A stretch of DNA of 64,000 bases from Evernia prunastri (lineage: Eukaryota > Ascomycota > Lecanoromycetes > Lecanorales > Parmeliaceae). The notes beneath the pieces were generated by a model. It saw nothing but the letters and a program-made list of their open reading frames with translations, did not search any database and was not told the DNA's origin. Of this stretch, positions 36,001 through 47,389 are shown in pieces. Both the position numbers and the translations under genes were made by a program. Where the stretch lies: NCBI GenBank assembly GCA_003184365.1, contig NKYR01000114.1, positions 62,001-126,000 on the forward strand, read 5' to 3'. The first letter of the stretch is position 1. Every line of letters begins with the position of its first letter.

Positions 36001-36302
36001 TCGCGTGCATAGAATTGGGCAGACAAAAGATGTCACTACCGTTCGCTACATTGTGAATAACACCCTGGAGGAGGTACGTTAACATCGCCCTGATAGCCCC
36101 AAAATGCAATGAAAGAGCTCACATTTGAGTAGAGTATTCGCCATCAGCAGTCAAAGAAAAGAAATCTAGCCGAGCAAGCATTTGCTCTGGCTAAAGGGCA
36201 CAGTGATTGGATGAAGGTGAGTACCGACTGTAAAGGTTGTAACAGATCGCTATTGACCGATGTGAATAGCAAATTCGGACGATGCTTTCTAACGTGCCAT
36301 GA
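33035..36302 (+). pseudogene. SNF2-family helicase/translocase, Rad5/HLTF-like with RING, broken
   Basis: Exons: 33035-33448, 33507-34091, 34163-34276, 34323-34732, 34784-35633, 35684-about 35866, 35923-36073, 36133-36216, 36270-36302. Motifs: ADAMGLGKSLT (Walker A), VLDEAHEIR (DEAH, only after removing a GC-AG intron), VSGTPIQNRWEDL, a RING-like Cys cluster (CCKCDK to CRHQNSC, about 35320-35510), FSFWTTTLDL, and EPQWNPMVEDQALDRVHRIGQ (motif VI). Rad5/HLTF proteins act in DNA damage tolerance and chromatin remodelling. Three faults are seen: TAG at codon 44 (33164-33166), one extra base at about 33645, and no proper donor near 35866. A start downstream of the TAG could avoid only the first. 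Confidence 0.78.
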
Positions 36303-36970
36303 TGAGGATGCCAGACTGAGGCCATTCGCACATCTTGAACGAATTCAAAGTAAGACCATCCATGTTTCGCTCAAGAGCCTCGCTGACGTAAGACAGACAC
36401 AGACACAGACACAGTCCAGTGCAAGTCAGCGATGGTACTTCACAGGAACGACAACAAGAATCGCCGAGATCCATCGATCCACACAAGGATAGGATCTGGG
36501 TGAAGGACGCCCGTCTCCCCTCCCCGCCAAAAAAAAAACTGGCAAGCCGTGTATGATTCGGCCGCCTCGGGCAACCGTCCGCATGGCAGCACGGCGCTAT
36601 GGCGGCGCTATGACATCGACAGCGTAGCTGTCCCACGGTGGCTGGGCGGTGCTTAAGTCTTGATAGTTGTGTACACGGAAGGAGATGGGTTCCGGTTGAA
36701 CGGAAGCAGAACAGATAATCTGGCGTGCGTTGAATTCAGGTGAGGAAAAGAAGGAACTCGTTTTGTTGCTATAAAGTATATGAACGTGCGTCAGGAGAAG
36801 AGGGGGTATTTTCCAGCTCTCGATCAAGCATACGAGCAAACAGATAAGCTACAAACCACCAGAGCTCCATCAGCCGCAGCAACTTTATATATCATACAGC
36901 CATCTTCTCCCTCCACTCCCACCTCCACGGCGTAACCCTTTCAATCTGTATAGCCGTAGGGGCCCCCTTT
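36303..36970. other. Intergenic with short ACACAG run
   Basis: Contains a short tandem run of ACACAG near 36392-36412 and an A9 run near 36530. No gene is supported. It probably carries the 3' UTRs of the two flanking convergent genes. Confidence 0.5.
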
Positions 36971-37705
36971 CTAGCCCATAATCATCTGATATCCCGTCAT
37001 CCCGCTCAGAACCATCAGCCCCAGCTCCAGCAGCGAAGACGACGCACTCCCAATCACCCTCCCGCTCCCATCCGACTTGTCCTTCCGGCAGTACCCAATC
37101 GTATACGCAACCCTGGCCACACACCACGCCGTACCGAGGGAGGCACTGACCACAGGATCTATCGCACCACCAACCAAACATTAGCCTATCTCCTATAATA
37201 TCTCCACCCCCTCCCCTCCTTTACTCCCCACACCCCATTCTCCCGACTTCGAATCCATTCATCCCCTCGCACAAAACGGAGCGGGTATAGTAAAAACATA
37301 CATTTCAACCCCCCAATCAGCAACGTGACCAGCATCGACGGCTGGTGCTCGAGGAAGTTGCCGTGGGCGCGCTGGGCGCAGTTGAAGAGGTACTTCTCCT
37401 TGCTCTCCTTGCACTCGGCGGCGCTGGCGTAGGCGTTCGGGTAGGGGACCTTGGCGGCGCTGCGGTGGGAGCGGGTGTTGGCGGAGTTGTACAGCGCGAC
37501 GACGGCGGTGAGGGTGGCGGTCGCGAAGACGTAGCTGGGTGCAGAAAGGGTGTGCGTGTCAGTGGAGGGTCGTAGGGGGGTGGGAGATGAGGGGAGGGGA
37601 AGTTGGGAGGGGGGAGAGAGTGATCAATTGGAAGGGATGGATTTGGGGGCAGAGAGAGAGGGTGTGGTACCCGTATTCCTGAGGGACGGTGAGGGTGAAA
37701 GGCAT
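36971..37705 (-). CDS. Microsomal glutathione S-transferase 3-like (MAPEG)
   Basis: Three exons, complement(36971-37158, 37302-37534, 37671-37705), 151 residues, the normal MGST3 length. The family motif FNCAQRAHGNFLE (about residues 68-80) and the pattern GLKYPVVSASLGTAW, then ARVAYTIGY, are present, with four predicted membrane helices. MAPEG enzymes conjugate or reduce lipid hydroperoxides with glutathione in ER membranes. The first exon is only 35 nt (11 codons and 2 bases). Introns are 136 and 143 bp, longer than the local norm, with donors GTACCA and GTATGT. Confidence 0.9.
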
Positions 37706-38440
37706 GCTGAGGGTAGAGCTGGAGGCGATTTTCAACGAGAGATGAGGTATATAGTGTAGAGGGTTCTGTATCTCGGGGATTGATGAGAGATTGGGAGGAT
37801 ATGGGGGCAGGGAGGTTTTTGTAGGTAAGTAAATAAATAAAGCGTGGGGTACTTTTTTTCATGTGGATTGGCTTTGAAAGCCGGATGGAAATTCTGCCGA
37901 AAGCCGAGCCAAAAAAAAAGTTAAAAAGAAAAAAGGAGACGAGATGGAAAGGACAACGAGGCAATAACCAACATCAGGATACGATCAAGAAGAAGATACT
38001 TATTGCTGCCTAAAATTGAACCGTACGGCTTGTGGCTTGCCAATTCCTTGGATTCCCAGACAAGACCGAAGACGGTCCAATTGTTACACCGTGTCCTCTC
38101 GCTCTCCATCCGAGATGCTTAGGAGAATGGTTGTGCTAACTCTTCCTCTGAATGATAAACGAGCGATCAATCTTACCAAGTATATATCCTGGAGGATCAT
38201 CTTACTGCACCTTTTCTTTTCGAGATGGAATATGGAAAGGTCAATGGTTGTACAGATACAAGGGTAGCTGACAGCGGCTGCTCGGGCAATCCCTAGCTCG
38301 GCAGGGGTAAAGAAAAAGGTTAGCCGGGTAGGCGTTGATATGACTTGACCCCATGGGACAAATTGACTCGGTGGAACATTGGCACATTGTATTCATCTCA
38401 ATAAACGGCATCTTTACCTCAAATCACACCTCGTCAAGCG
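37706..38440. other. Intergenic, MGST3 promoter side
   Basis: Purine-rich and A-rich tracts; no open frame or repeat that I can support. It separates MGST3 (leftward) from the hydrolase relic. Confidence 0.5.
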
Positions 38441-39218
38441 CACTATGTTCTAAAAAAAGTCGTCGTTATCGTACCTGGCTTCTAAGGAGACCTCACCGGC
38501 TATAATGTGGTTATTAGGGACCTTAAAGGGCAAGGCCACCGCGGAACGACGATCAAGCTTCCCAGCTGGAGCTGCGAAATTCCTTCGAAAACACGGGACG
38601 ATGCCCGAGAAGTACACGACGGGGTCGACAAGCTGGTACAGGACGGCTACGACGTCACGGTCGTGATGCATCCAGCGGGCAGGTTCATCGCACCGGAGGG
38701 CTTAAAAGGGCCTGCTGACGCCCGACTTGTTGAAGGCTGGCAAAGCGGGCGGTGTCACGGGGTCATTGTACATCACTGCCTAATGCAGGTTGATTCGAGA
38801 GGAGGCGCCGCCAGCCCCATGGTTCTTATATGAGATCAGCGGTTGAGGATACTTGATTGGGAGGTAGGGTTTGGCAGATAGTCTTCGCGTCCAGGGCGAC
38901 TATCTGTGGGCCAAGGGTCCTCGAGGTACACTTTTCAGTGACCTCCCAGACGCGGAGGCTGAGATGTGGACGAAGCGAATCAAAAATCATCCCGCTCACA
39001 ATTGCAACTTCAAGACTTCTCAGGAACCTTGGAAGTATGTGCCCAGCGTCCATCTGAAATGGGCAGATGATGCGACAATTCCGTTGGCGTTGAGGAGTAA
39101 GTTCGCTGGAAAGATTCCAGGCTGCGCCATCGAGGTCTGCAACTCTGGGCAGTTGCCATTCGAGGCCATCATAAAGGCTGCAGGGAAGTCAAACAAAGAC
39201 GCAACACAAGGGAACTGA
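38441..39218 (+). pseudogene. Alpha/beta-hydrolase relic
   Basis: A frame reading VVIVPGF, a stop, GDLTGYN and RGTTIKLPSW looks like the oxyanion-hole start of small fungal alpha/beta hydrolases. A later frame (38871-39218) has the lid/cap pattern GTLFSDLPDAEAEMW and an EVCNSGQLPFE end. Where a nucleophile elbow (GxSxG or HSYGG) is expected, there is MHPAGRFIAP. There is a stop at about 38480 and a frame change between 38830 and 38871. The catalytic triad cannot be found. I judge it dead. Confidence 0.6.
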
Positions 39219-39651
39219 TAGCTAGGAATCTAAATCATCGATGATTTTGCCTATGGTAGAGAGGCAATCGAAGATGCATTGATTCTATTCGCTTTGCTCG
39301 TAATCATTTCCCTAACCTTCCAATTGTTAGAGGTCATCACTCATATACATCTCAAACTCCTTTGTTACACTCCGGGTATAGACACGCAACAGTATTTCAG
39401 CAAAGCAACCAAGCCTTCGGACAATGAAAAGCATCCTTAGCTAAATAGAAAGTGTGACAGACTCAGCTGCGCAGCGAACCGTGGCGCAACTGCGTGGATC
39501 TTGGGCACGAATATTGATACGCATACGCCATGGAGTGAGAGCGTAGACGCCGTCCTGGCCCGCATCTCTTCGGGGATTGAGAGAGAAGCAAAGTATGAAA
39601 AAGAAGAGGGAGCGCGCACATATGCATGGACTTAAAAAAGGTGACACTACC
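39219..39651. other. Intergenic, no supported gene
   Basis: Lies between the hydrolase relic and the 3' end of the NSRP1-like gene. No motif found. Confidence 0.5.
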
Positions 39652-40743
39652 TCACGGTGAACCGAAGCCCAGAAGCTCGTCCTCCAACTTCCGGCTCTTG
39701 GATGCTCGGTTGGCCTCGTCATCGCTACTATCATCAGCGCCATGTTTACCAAGTAGCTGCTCCTCGAAATTCCGCGTTTCCCGTTCTCGTGCTGACTCCC
39801 GTCCACCACGGCCCCCTCCAGGACCGCTTCCTCTTGACCTAGAATCTGGTGGGGGTTTTGGCTTAGGCGCAGATGCCGCATTAAGTCCAGCGGAGAGAAG
39901 TTGTCTTTTATCAACGACCTGTCCCTCCTCATTGATAACAGCACCCTTCTCCTTCGCGACCTCCGCCTCGCTCTTTTCCTTCTTTTCCTTCTCCCCCTCC
40001 TTCCCCTCCCTATCAGCCTTATCGTCTTTACCCCTCCCCTCCTCGAAAGCCTTCATTACCTCCTTGTGTTTCATTTCCTCCCTCTCCAGCAGATTCTTGT
40101 ACAATGCCTTCATCCCCCCACCTTCCCTCCTCTTTCTCTCCTCCGCCTCCTTCTCCTTTTGCACTTCTTCCTCCTCCAATCTCCTCATCTCCGCCTGCTG
40201 CCTCTTATAAGCCCCAGTCACAAACTTTTCTTTGTCCGCAAACTCATCACCCTCCAATTCCCGCTCCTTCGCCAGCATCTTCTCCTGTGCGCGCAATTGG
40301 TCACGCTTACGGACTTCGGACGCTGCGAGCAGGTCGCCCATGTATTTGGGCTTCCTTTCGATGTCGGCGCTGGAGGTAGAGGAGGTGGGTTTGACGTGTA
40401 GAGAATCGTAGACGGCGTCGTAGTCGTAGATGTTGGGGTCGAGGTCTTGAGCAGTTTTGGAATGCTTGTTGGTGGAATGGTTTGTGGAGAGGTCACCATA
40501 TTGTGAAGTTTTTGGTTTGGAGGGCCGTGAGGAAGAAGCAGTAGGAGCAGTACTCGAGGATTTGGATTTAGAGGAGGGTTGAATACCGCCTAGGGTAGAT
40601 ATGGATTCAGGTGCATCTTGGTCGTCAGGCCCATCTTCGGGACCAGAGTCATCGTCGAAGATCGTCTTCCGCTTTGCTGGTGGCGGTCTCTGACCTAGCG
40701 GAGGTTTCTTTGTTATATTGAGGCCGTATGATAGTTTAGACAT
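39652..40743 (-). CDS. Nuclear speckle splicing regulatory protein 1-like (NSRP1/CCDC55)
   Basis: Single exon of 363 residues from ATG 40743. It starts with SKLSYGLNITKKPP and has a KRKTIFDDDSGPE segment, matching the N-terminus of NSRP1-family proteins. The hallmark block is YDYDAVYDSLH followed by KPKYMGDLLAASEVRKRDQLRAQEKMLAKE and EFADKEKFVTGAYK, then a long Glu/Lys/Arg coiled coil. The C-terminus is Arg/Gly-rich and acidic. In animals the family affects alternative splice-site choice; the fungal role is inferred. An in-frame upstream ATG at 40788 is less likely. It shares a 202-bp divergent promoter with the next gene. Confidence 0.85.
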   Translation of the reverse strand: MSKLSYGLNITKKPPLGQRPPPAKRKTIFDDDSGPEDGPDDQDAPESISTLGGIQPSSKSKSSSTAPTASSSRPSKPKTSQYGDLSTNHSTNKHSKTAQDLDPNIYDYDAVYDSLHVKPTSSTSSADIERKPKYMGDLLAASEVRKRDQLRAQEKMLAKERELEGDEFADKEKFVTGAYKRQQAEMRRLEEEEVQKEKEAEERKRREGGGMKALYKNLLEREEMKHKEVMKAFEEGRGKDDKADREGKEGEKEKKEKSEAEVAKEKGAVINEEGQVVDKRQLLSAGLNAASAPKPKPPPDSRSRGSGPGGGRGGRESARERETRNFEEQLLGKHGADDSSDDEANRASKSRKLEDELLGFGSP

Positions 40744-40945
40744 TATGGTCGTGATTGGTGGAGATTGATGGGTAAAAAGTGAGCGCAAGAAGTGTCGAGG
40801 TGAAGACCAGATTCTTAATTCGGCAACTGCAACCGAAGCTGCTGTACTTCACCTCTGCTCTTGACAACGAACGTCTTCCAACCACCATAAAATGGGTGTC
40901 ATAGGAGAACATTGATAAAGCACCCACCACCGGATTCTCCACGCC
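40744..40945. promoter_or_regulatory. Short divergent promoter (NSRP1-like / NFKBIL1-like)
   Basis: The start codons are 202 bp apart and diverge, so both genes must be driven from this stretch. No TATA box is evident. Confidence 0.55.
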
Positions 40946-41872
40946 ATGGCCTCAGCCCCAGAGGACCCTTACGCCGACCCATACTCCTTCAGCCGCAGCA
41001 AACCATTCACCTTCAAACGCCCACGATCGCCATCCCCCTCCCCTACCTCGTCCGCACCTCAAAACCCCAGACGCGCCCACCGCCATCACCACCGTCACCG
41101 TCACCACCACCACCACGGCTCCAAACCGCGCCCCCACACCCCGCCCGACGCCTACGACAACGACGACCTCAAATCGCACGGGCAGTACACGGACCCGGAC
41201 GTCGCGTTCCGCGAATCCCTCTTCGACGCCCTCGCCGACGACGAAGGCGCTGCGTTCTGGGAGGGCGTGTACGGGCAGCCCATCCATACCTACTCGCCGT
41301 ATTACCCCGCCTCGGAACCCCACCACGATGACACCCCGGACGATCCGGACCACCCGAAATTGGAGCGCATGACCGATGAGGAATACGTGACGTATGTGCG
41401 GAGCAAGATGTGGGCGAGGAGCCACGAGTACGTTATTGAAGAACGGCGGCGCAGGGAGGAAGAGGGGAAGAGGAGGAAGGCGAAGGATGAAGAGGGCAGG
41501 AAGTGGCAGGCTGGGGTTGAAGAAGCGATCAAGCGGGGGGAAGAGAGGAGGAAGAGGAACAGATGGAAGGGCGTGTGGGAGGGATATCTCGCGGACTGGG
41601 AGGAACGGCAGGGGAAGTTTTTCTGGCCGGTGGAGAGCGGAAAGATGAAGGATGTGGGGACGGGGGAGGTCGAGAAGTTTTTCAAAGGCGTGGGAGAGAT
41701 TGAGAGGGTGGATCTAGGGGATGTGCTCAAGAAGGAAAGGGTGCGGTGGCATCCGGATAAGATGCAGCAGAGAGCTGGAGAGGCGGGCATTGATGGGGCA
41801 ACTATGAAGTTGGTTACGGCCGTATTTCAGGTTGTTGATAGGTTGTGGAGTCAGATGCGGGAAAAAGCGTAG
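40946..41872 (+). CDS. NFKBIL1-like protein (fungal IkB-like, J-domain-like end)
   Basis: Single exon, 308 residues. A basic Ser/Pro and His-rich N-terminus (an HHHRHRHHHHH run at about residues 48-60) leads into a FRESLFDALADDEGAAFWEGVYG block, a long Arg/Glu helix, and the C-terminal RVRWHPDKMQQR segment at about residues 265-280. The last resembles the HPD loop of J domains and is the signature of NFKBIL1-like proteins, whose plant and animal members are linked to pre-mRNA processing. Pairing with an NSRP1-like gene on one promoter fits that. Function in this organism is inferred. Confidence 0.78.
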   Translation: MASAPEDPYADPYSFSRSKPFTFKRPRSPSPSPTSSAPQNPRRAHRHHHRHRHHHHHGSKPRPHTPPDAYDNDDLKSHGQYTDPDVAFRESLFDALADDEGAAFWEGVYGQPIHTYSPYYPASEPHHDDTPDDPDHPKLERMTDEEYVTYVRSKMWARSHEYVIEERRRREEEGKRRKAKDEEGRKWQAGVEEAIKRGEERRKRNRWKGVWEGYLADWEERQGKFFWPVESGKMKDVGTGEVEKFFKGVGEIERVDLGDVLKKERVRWHPDKMQQRAGEAGIDGATMKLVTAVFQVVDRLWSQMREKA

Positions 41873-42397
41873 ATACCCCAGTTGCATTATCATTCTTCTT
41901 TGATTTCATAGCAACGGTTCCTGTCGCCGTTTATGCACGTGTATATCATCTCATAGACACATTTAGCGGCGGGGGGGTCATCAATAAGCCATCGGACTCA
42001 ACAAGGTTTGGAAATGTCTTTCTGTGATAGGAAGTGGCCTGTAAGCTCTGCTAGCTAGATCGCAAAACTTTTGATCTCTACCGCCAGGCTCTAGATTCAG
42101 TAGAAATTTTCGAAGCGTTTGCTACATATCATAGGTAGGATTCGCATTCATAATAGTAATAAGCCAAGCCGATCGGGTATTCAAAAATGCAAGACAAGCA
42201 GAGATACCATCAATACAAGTGGTAGAAAGAAAAGTCGGTTGCTGGTAAAGCAAGGTTTCAAAAGGTCTTTTCGCCGGTCAATGTCACCCGGCCTTTGTGG
42301 TGTCATCGTCTTTCCGTCTTCCTTTCTATCCGTTGTGGAGGCATGCGGATTCTGGGCATACATGAGGGCGTGGTAGCTTCATTACATTTGATGAAGC
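41873..42397. other. Convergent intergenic region
   Basis: Separates two convergent genes. A plus-strand frame at 42119-42376 lies over the 3' UTR of the PKA gene and is not called. Confidence 0.5.
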
Positions 42398-43959
42398 TTA
42401 AAAGTCCCTGAAGAGATAGCCGTGTCTGTAGCAGCGTCAGTGATTATAATCTCTCTAAAGGCCATATGACGTACGGATCCGGGGCTTTTTCTCCGTACTT
42501 CTCCGTCTCTTCTGGATATTTGTCGAATTGGCTCGCATCACCCACTCCACCCTGGACAGGGGGGACATAGGGGGCATCGATATCTTTCTTTGCCAGTCTA
42601 TCCCATGTCACCTCGGCAAACCAAGCATGATTCATCACGTCCTTTGAGCCGCCGTGCAAGTTTCCCAGGCGTTTGGTAAGGTCAGGCGTAATGAGTCGCT
42701 GCAGGAGGTCCTGTGCATCTGGGTGAATATATGGAGGATACTTCACCTTGCCTCTCAGGATATTCTCATAGATCTTCATTGGCGAGCCTCCGTCCCAGAA
42801 TGGTGTAAATCCACAAAGCATTTCGAATATCAGTATTCCGAGGGACCACCTAGAAACGCGTAAGATGCTGTTGTTAGCAACAAAGAACGAATCCACTCAC
42901 CAATCTACGGACTTGTTGTACCCTTTCGAGGCTACTACCTCAGGCGCGAGATAATCCGGTGTGCCGCAAAGCGTCCAGGTAATGTCTGGTACCTCCTTGG
43001 CGAAACCAAAATCCGTGATTTTAAGATGGCCATGCCTGTCCAGTAATAGGTTTTCAGGCTTCAGGTCTCGGTATATGATTCCTTGGGCGTGAAGGTAGTC
43101 AAGGGCAAGAGTAACCTCGGCCGCATAGAACTTGGCCACGGGATTTGGGAAACGCTTTTCTTGGCGTGAGTAAAGGTACTCTATGAGGGTGTATGACTGA
43201 TAGTAGTATTCGAAATAATCAAGCTCACTGACCTGCGACTTGCGCAAAAGGCTGAATAGCTCTCCTCCTTCAACAAAATCCATAACCATGTAGAGATTCT
43301 TAGAATCTTGAAAAGTTCCCCACAGGGTCACCAAGAAGGCGTGCTTGACTTTCTGCAGCATCCGCCGCTCATCGTTCGTATGCTCCACTTGTTTCATCTT
43401 TACCACCTGTGCTTTTTTCAGGACCTTGATAGCATAGAAGCGTTGGTTGTGGTTCGACTGCACCAGGTGCACTCTTCCAAAGCTTCCTGTCCCCAATGTT
43501 CTCTTGAGTGTGAAGTCTGTTAGCGAGTACTTTCCTTTGGTTGTGCGTGAGGCGGCGGTCTGGGAGGTGGCAGTCGAGGCGGTGGGCACCGGTCTCGTGC
43601 TTGATCCATTGGTTTGGGTTTCAGCTTGGGACAGCAAGGAGCTGTCGTTCTGTAAAGGGGTTTGTCAGTCCACATGCACTCCAATGCATTTTGTGTTGGG
43701 ATTAGACTACCAATGGATCTTGCCCTCCACTTCGGGGGGCCGAGGTCAGTTGTGAGGTTGTATGATTCGCAAGCATCGTCTCCCCTCCCTTGTTAGAGCT
43801 GTTGGTCGAACTCAAAGTATTTGCCGAAGCCGAGGTGAGCGAGCTTTTGTGGCCGCCAGCTGATGTGGGGGTAACGGGGGAGCTGTCGGTAGGAGTGGTT
43901 GGGGAACTTGGATCATGCTCCTTCGTCTTTTTCTTTTTGAGGAACCCGAGAGTCGGCAT
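42398..43959 (-). CDS. cAMP-dependent protein kinase catalytic subunit
   Basis: Five exons, complement(42398-42425, 42475-42849, 42901-43154, 43233-43649, 43711-43959), 440 residues. An AGC kinase: Gly loop GTGSFGRV (136-143), Lys158 in [12 protein letters not shown] (Asp252), TDFG (Asp270), activation-loop Thr283 in [14 protein letters not shown], and an AGC tail ending [10 protein letters not shown], which matches the PKA C-terminal FxxF hydrophobic motif. It responds to cAMP through release from the regulatory subunit. The long Ser/Thr-rich N-terminus is common in fungal PKA. The third exon join must skip 78 nt that are open in frame (43155-43232). The last exon is only 28 nt. Confidence 0.93.
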
Positions 43960-45195
43960 GGGAGCTTCGGTGACGCGGGGCTAATGTTATAGCAACGGGG
44001 AAGTGACGTGAACGCAAGGTAGCGAGATGAAACGGCTGATGATATCTGGCCCCGGGATGCCAGCGTGCTTAGAATAGGCACACTCTCAAGGCATGTACGG
44101 AGTGCAATTGGTGCTTCAATCCAAGAAGTCTTGCTGGCGGATGAGAAGTGTCGATTCTCCGTCCCGGAGGTGGGTTTCGCGGTCAGACGTTTGTTTGTTG
44201 AGATGGTGCTAGGACCTCTTGGTCAAGGAGGGACATGAAGTGGGACTGTAGGAGAAGAGGCAGGACTTCGATTGGCGCAGATAGCGAGTAGTTATTGGCC
44301 CTCAATGAGTACAATGATACTGGGCCTGATGGAGTAATAATAGGACAATGGTAGGCGTTGACAGGGAAGAAGAGAGTGAGAGGTCAATGATGATTGGGGG
44401 GCTTTGTCGAGTCCCCAGAGGAGAGAGGGGAATGGGCTAGTTGATAGCGGTTAAATGTCGCAGGTTTTGCCGATCCCTTGAAAGAAGAACAATAAGTAAG
44501 CCACACACTCATCCGCGATATATTCCTCTTTCTCTCCCTCTCTACCTTCGTCTTGAAGATACAACGTGATGCTGCCTTCAACTAATTGTATCAGGACGCG
44601 TGAAAGGATTGTCTGACTCAAGCAGAGAAACAACAACTCACCCATCTTCTGCTGTGGAACGTCAGTGGCTGTGAGGACTGGCTTCAATGGCTGACGGCAG
44701 ATTTTGTGCTAGTAAGCCACACGGATGTATGGGCTCTATGTCAGACGTTGTTGATGCCTGAAACAATCAACGTGTAGTCAAGTCTTATGCTTCAACTTGG
44801 AGACCGTGGAGAGGATATCTTGAATGGATTAAGGACTAGCAATGGGAAGTTGAGAATGACAATTTTCACCGATACTCCATTATGTGTGAATATCCCCCTT
44901 TGTTGTTGAAGTGACGTGGCTAGATTCCCACTATATCCCATCCTAGTATTCACTTCTTCACCAAATCACGGCTGCGCAGTATGAATATAATAAGATCGAT
45001 GTTGAACGCTATATAAGGGTATCTCTCTCTGTGTGTGCATCGTTTTCCTAATCCAAAAGCCACACATTCTCTCGCCACTAAGGTAGATAATTTGACGCCA
45101 TGCCCAATGCGAACGCCCCAAGTGATCCCTTCCCAAACTCCAGGTCCTCCATGTTTTGCTTCACATTAGTAACATTAATAGCCTGCCTTCCTAGC
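43960..45195. promoter_or_regulatory. Long upstream region of the PKA gene
   Basis: 1.2 kb without a supported gene lies between the PKA start and the 3' end of the zinc transporter gene. It is probably promoter plus a long 5' leader, as is usual for signalling kinases in fungi; small frames (44384-44581, 44451-44687) may be upstream ORFs or chance. A CT/GT-rich stretch lies near 45020-45045. Confidence 0.5.
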
Positions 45196-46882
45196 TCAAC
45201 CAGCAGTCAAGGCGAAGCTAATCCCCAATATGCACATGCCAATAAACGCGAAAGCAGTGCAAAGATTCCGATTGTGGGTCAGGCTCAGGCTTTCAGAGAA
45301 AAGCTGCAAAGCAACGCTAGCCATGATGCCGGAGGTAATGGCGAACATACATCCATATACCACATCACCAGGAGCCGCATCTCCCGTTCCAGCGATCTTG
45401 AACCACAATGCAGCAACGCCGGCGCCTAGTGGTTGACTGACACCTCCTAGGAGCGAGCTCCAGAACATCGCTTTCCATCGGCTGTTGATCGCAAGGTACA
45501 ATGGGAGAGCCATAGCAAAGCCTTCAGTGATATTGTGGATGAAAAGGGCCATGAAGACGGTGAAACCTAGCTTGGGGTTGGCGTGATTCGTAGCATAAGT
45601 GATGAATCCTTCAGGGAGTTTGTGTAGGGCAATGGCGATAGACGTCTGCAAGCCGATAGCGAGAAAAGCGTTCGTGGGAACATGATGATGATGTGGAGGA
45701 TCATTGGCAGTCTCGCTTGTAGAAGATGTAGAAGCATGAGTAGAAGCATGACCATCGTAGTCAATTACAAAGCTTTCTTCTCCATCCTCGTGGCTCATTT
45801 TAGTGTTTAGATGAGACGGAGCTCCGGCGCGATTACCTTCTCGGCCCCTAAATACAGCTTTAGAAGAGCCTTCGGGTCTTCTAGGCATGGTCGGCCTGGG
45901 AGAGAGTTGAGCGATTGCTTCATCAGGGCCAGTGCGGCGACCTAATTTGGCGCGAGTATGTGGTGCCGTTGCAGTACGGAGAAGAGTCGGTTTGCCGGAT
46001 GGGCCGGAGACTGAGAAGTGATCGAAAGCTCTTGTGGGGGCCCTTGTCGGACTTCGGCTGACAGCCTTGAAGCATTCTTGGCCACATGGTTCGCTGTAGC
46101 CATAACAGGGACCACCTTGATCGCATGATGATTTCGCTCCTAATACGAACGTTGACACCCGATTAGTCAGTCGAGTCTGCAATGACGGCCTTCCGGCTGC
46201 AAGATCCAGAGGGTCATGTCTCTGATCCATTTCCGCTGCTGCCGATCTCGACCTTGGTTCCGGCATAGACTCTAAATCAGACTTGTCATGAGAATGCAGT
46301 AGTGGTGTCTCTTCCGTTACATTGCCATTGTGCTTATGGCCAGGGGAGTCATGATGATGGTCTCCGTGGTTGAATTCATCATCGCCTTCGTCTTCGTCGT
46401 GAGAGTGATCGCAATCCACGACGTGGGAAGGTATATAGTGATGCAGTAAACGCGAAACGAACTGGATCCCTACGACGCCACCTAAAAAGCAACCAATAGT
46501 GGCATAGGCAGCGGCATCTGGAGCAAGACCGCCATCATGTAGGTAGGTCTTGGCCTCTGGCAGCATGCTGTATAGGGAGGAAAAGAGCTGCAACAGACAC
46601 ATCAACGGATGTGTCACAGGGAACAATGGCTTGAAGAACGTCTCACCATTACCCCAAAGCTCAAACTTAAGGATGAAGAAAGGAAGGCATTGCTGTCCTG
46701 TATCCTGAAATTCTTCTTTCCGGGGATGTGCTGTATGATCAGGTCTACACATATTATGCTCGAACCGAAGACGCAAGCTGTACCCTATTAGGCCAAAAAA
46801 TGATGTTTTCCAATTAGAATGCCTTACCAATTGCGCTCACGCAGGTCATGATCCATCCTCTCGTATCATTGTCGAGGCCCAT
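45196..46882 (-). CDS. ZIP zinc transporter, Zrt3-like (vacuolar type)
   Basis: Three exons, complement(45196-46587, 46647-46777, 46828-46882), 525 residues. It starts MGLDNDTRGWIMTCVSAIACVFGSS-like, then FGVMLFSSLYSMLPEAK, the first ZIP helices. A long cytosolic loop is rich in His and Asp (HSHDEDEGDD, HGDHHHD) and Ser/Arg. The metal-transport helices are ALHKLPEGF and HNITEGFAMALPLY. Zrt3-type proteins release zinc from the vacuole. A regulatory role of the His loop is inferred. It diverges from the NUC1 gene. Confidence 0.92.
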
Positions 46883-47389
46883 TTTCGCCGCTCTCCGCGC
46901 GGCTACTCAACGTAGGAATTTAGGGATGCTAGCAGATCAAAGAAGAATATAAGAATGCAAAGCCTAAAGCTAGGTAAGGAGGGGTAAAAAAGAAAGGGAT
47001 GACTTAGGTTGAAAGAGTGAGGGTAATGAAGATATGTGAAGATGTTGTCGAGTTGTCGACATGAATGCTATCGGTAACCCCCATGATCATAAGGCTGAAC
47101 TTGACGCTAACAAGGTCCCCAAGATGATTGAAGTCCGCCTGGAACCATTGGTTCTCAATTCATGCAGCCTGTCACGTCGCAGCCTGTCACGTCGCACCCT
47201 CCACCCTCCATCCTCGCGCAAGTCACGCGCCCTGAAAACCACCTGGTAAATATAAATAGGTAGATATGCCCTGATGACTGCATGTACCCTGCGTGCAGTG
47301 AGGACACCCACACCACACTTTAAGTACTTCCAAGTCCTGCTTCTTCAATCCTTCAATCCTTCAATCCTTTTGATGATTAGACAACCATA
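46883..47389. promoter_or_regulatory. Divergent promoter with CTTCAATC repeats
   Basis: 507 bp between the zinc transporter and nuclease starts. Just upstream of the nuclease (47340-47370) the unit TCCTTCAA is repeated about three times in tandem, giving a pyrimidine-rich leader. A duplicated CTGTCACGTCGC motif occurs near 47168-47192. Confidence 0.55.

Noticed and set aside
40952..41425. 157-codon minus-strand frame with Val/Gly runs
   Set aside because: It is the shadow of the His/Pro-rich start of the NFKBIL1-like gene.
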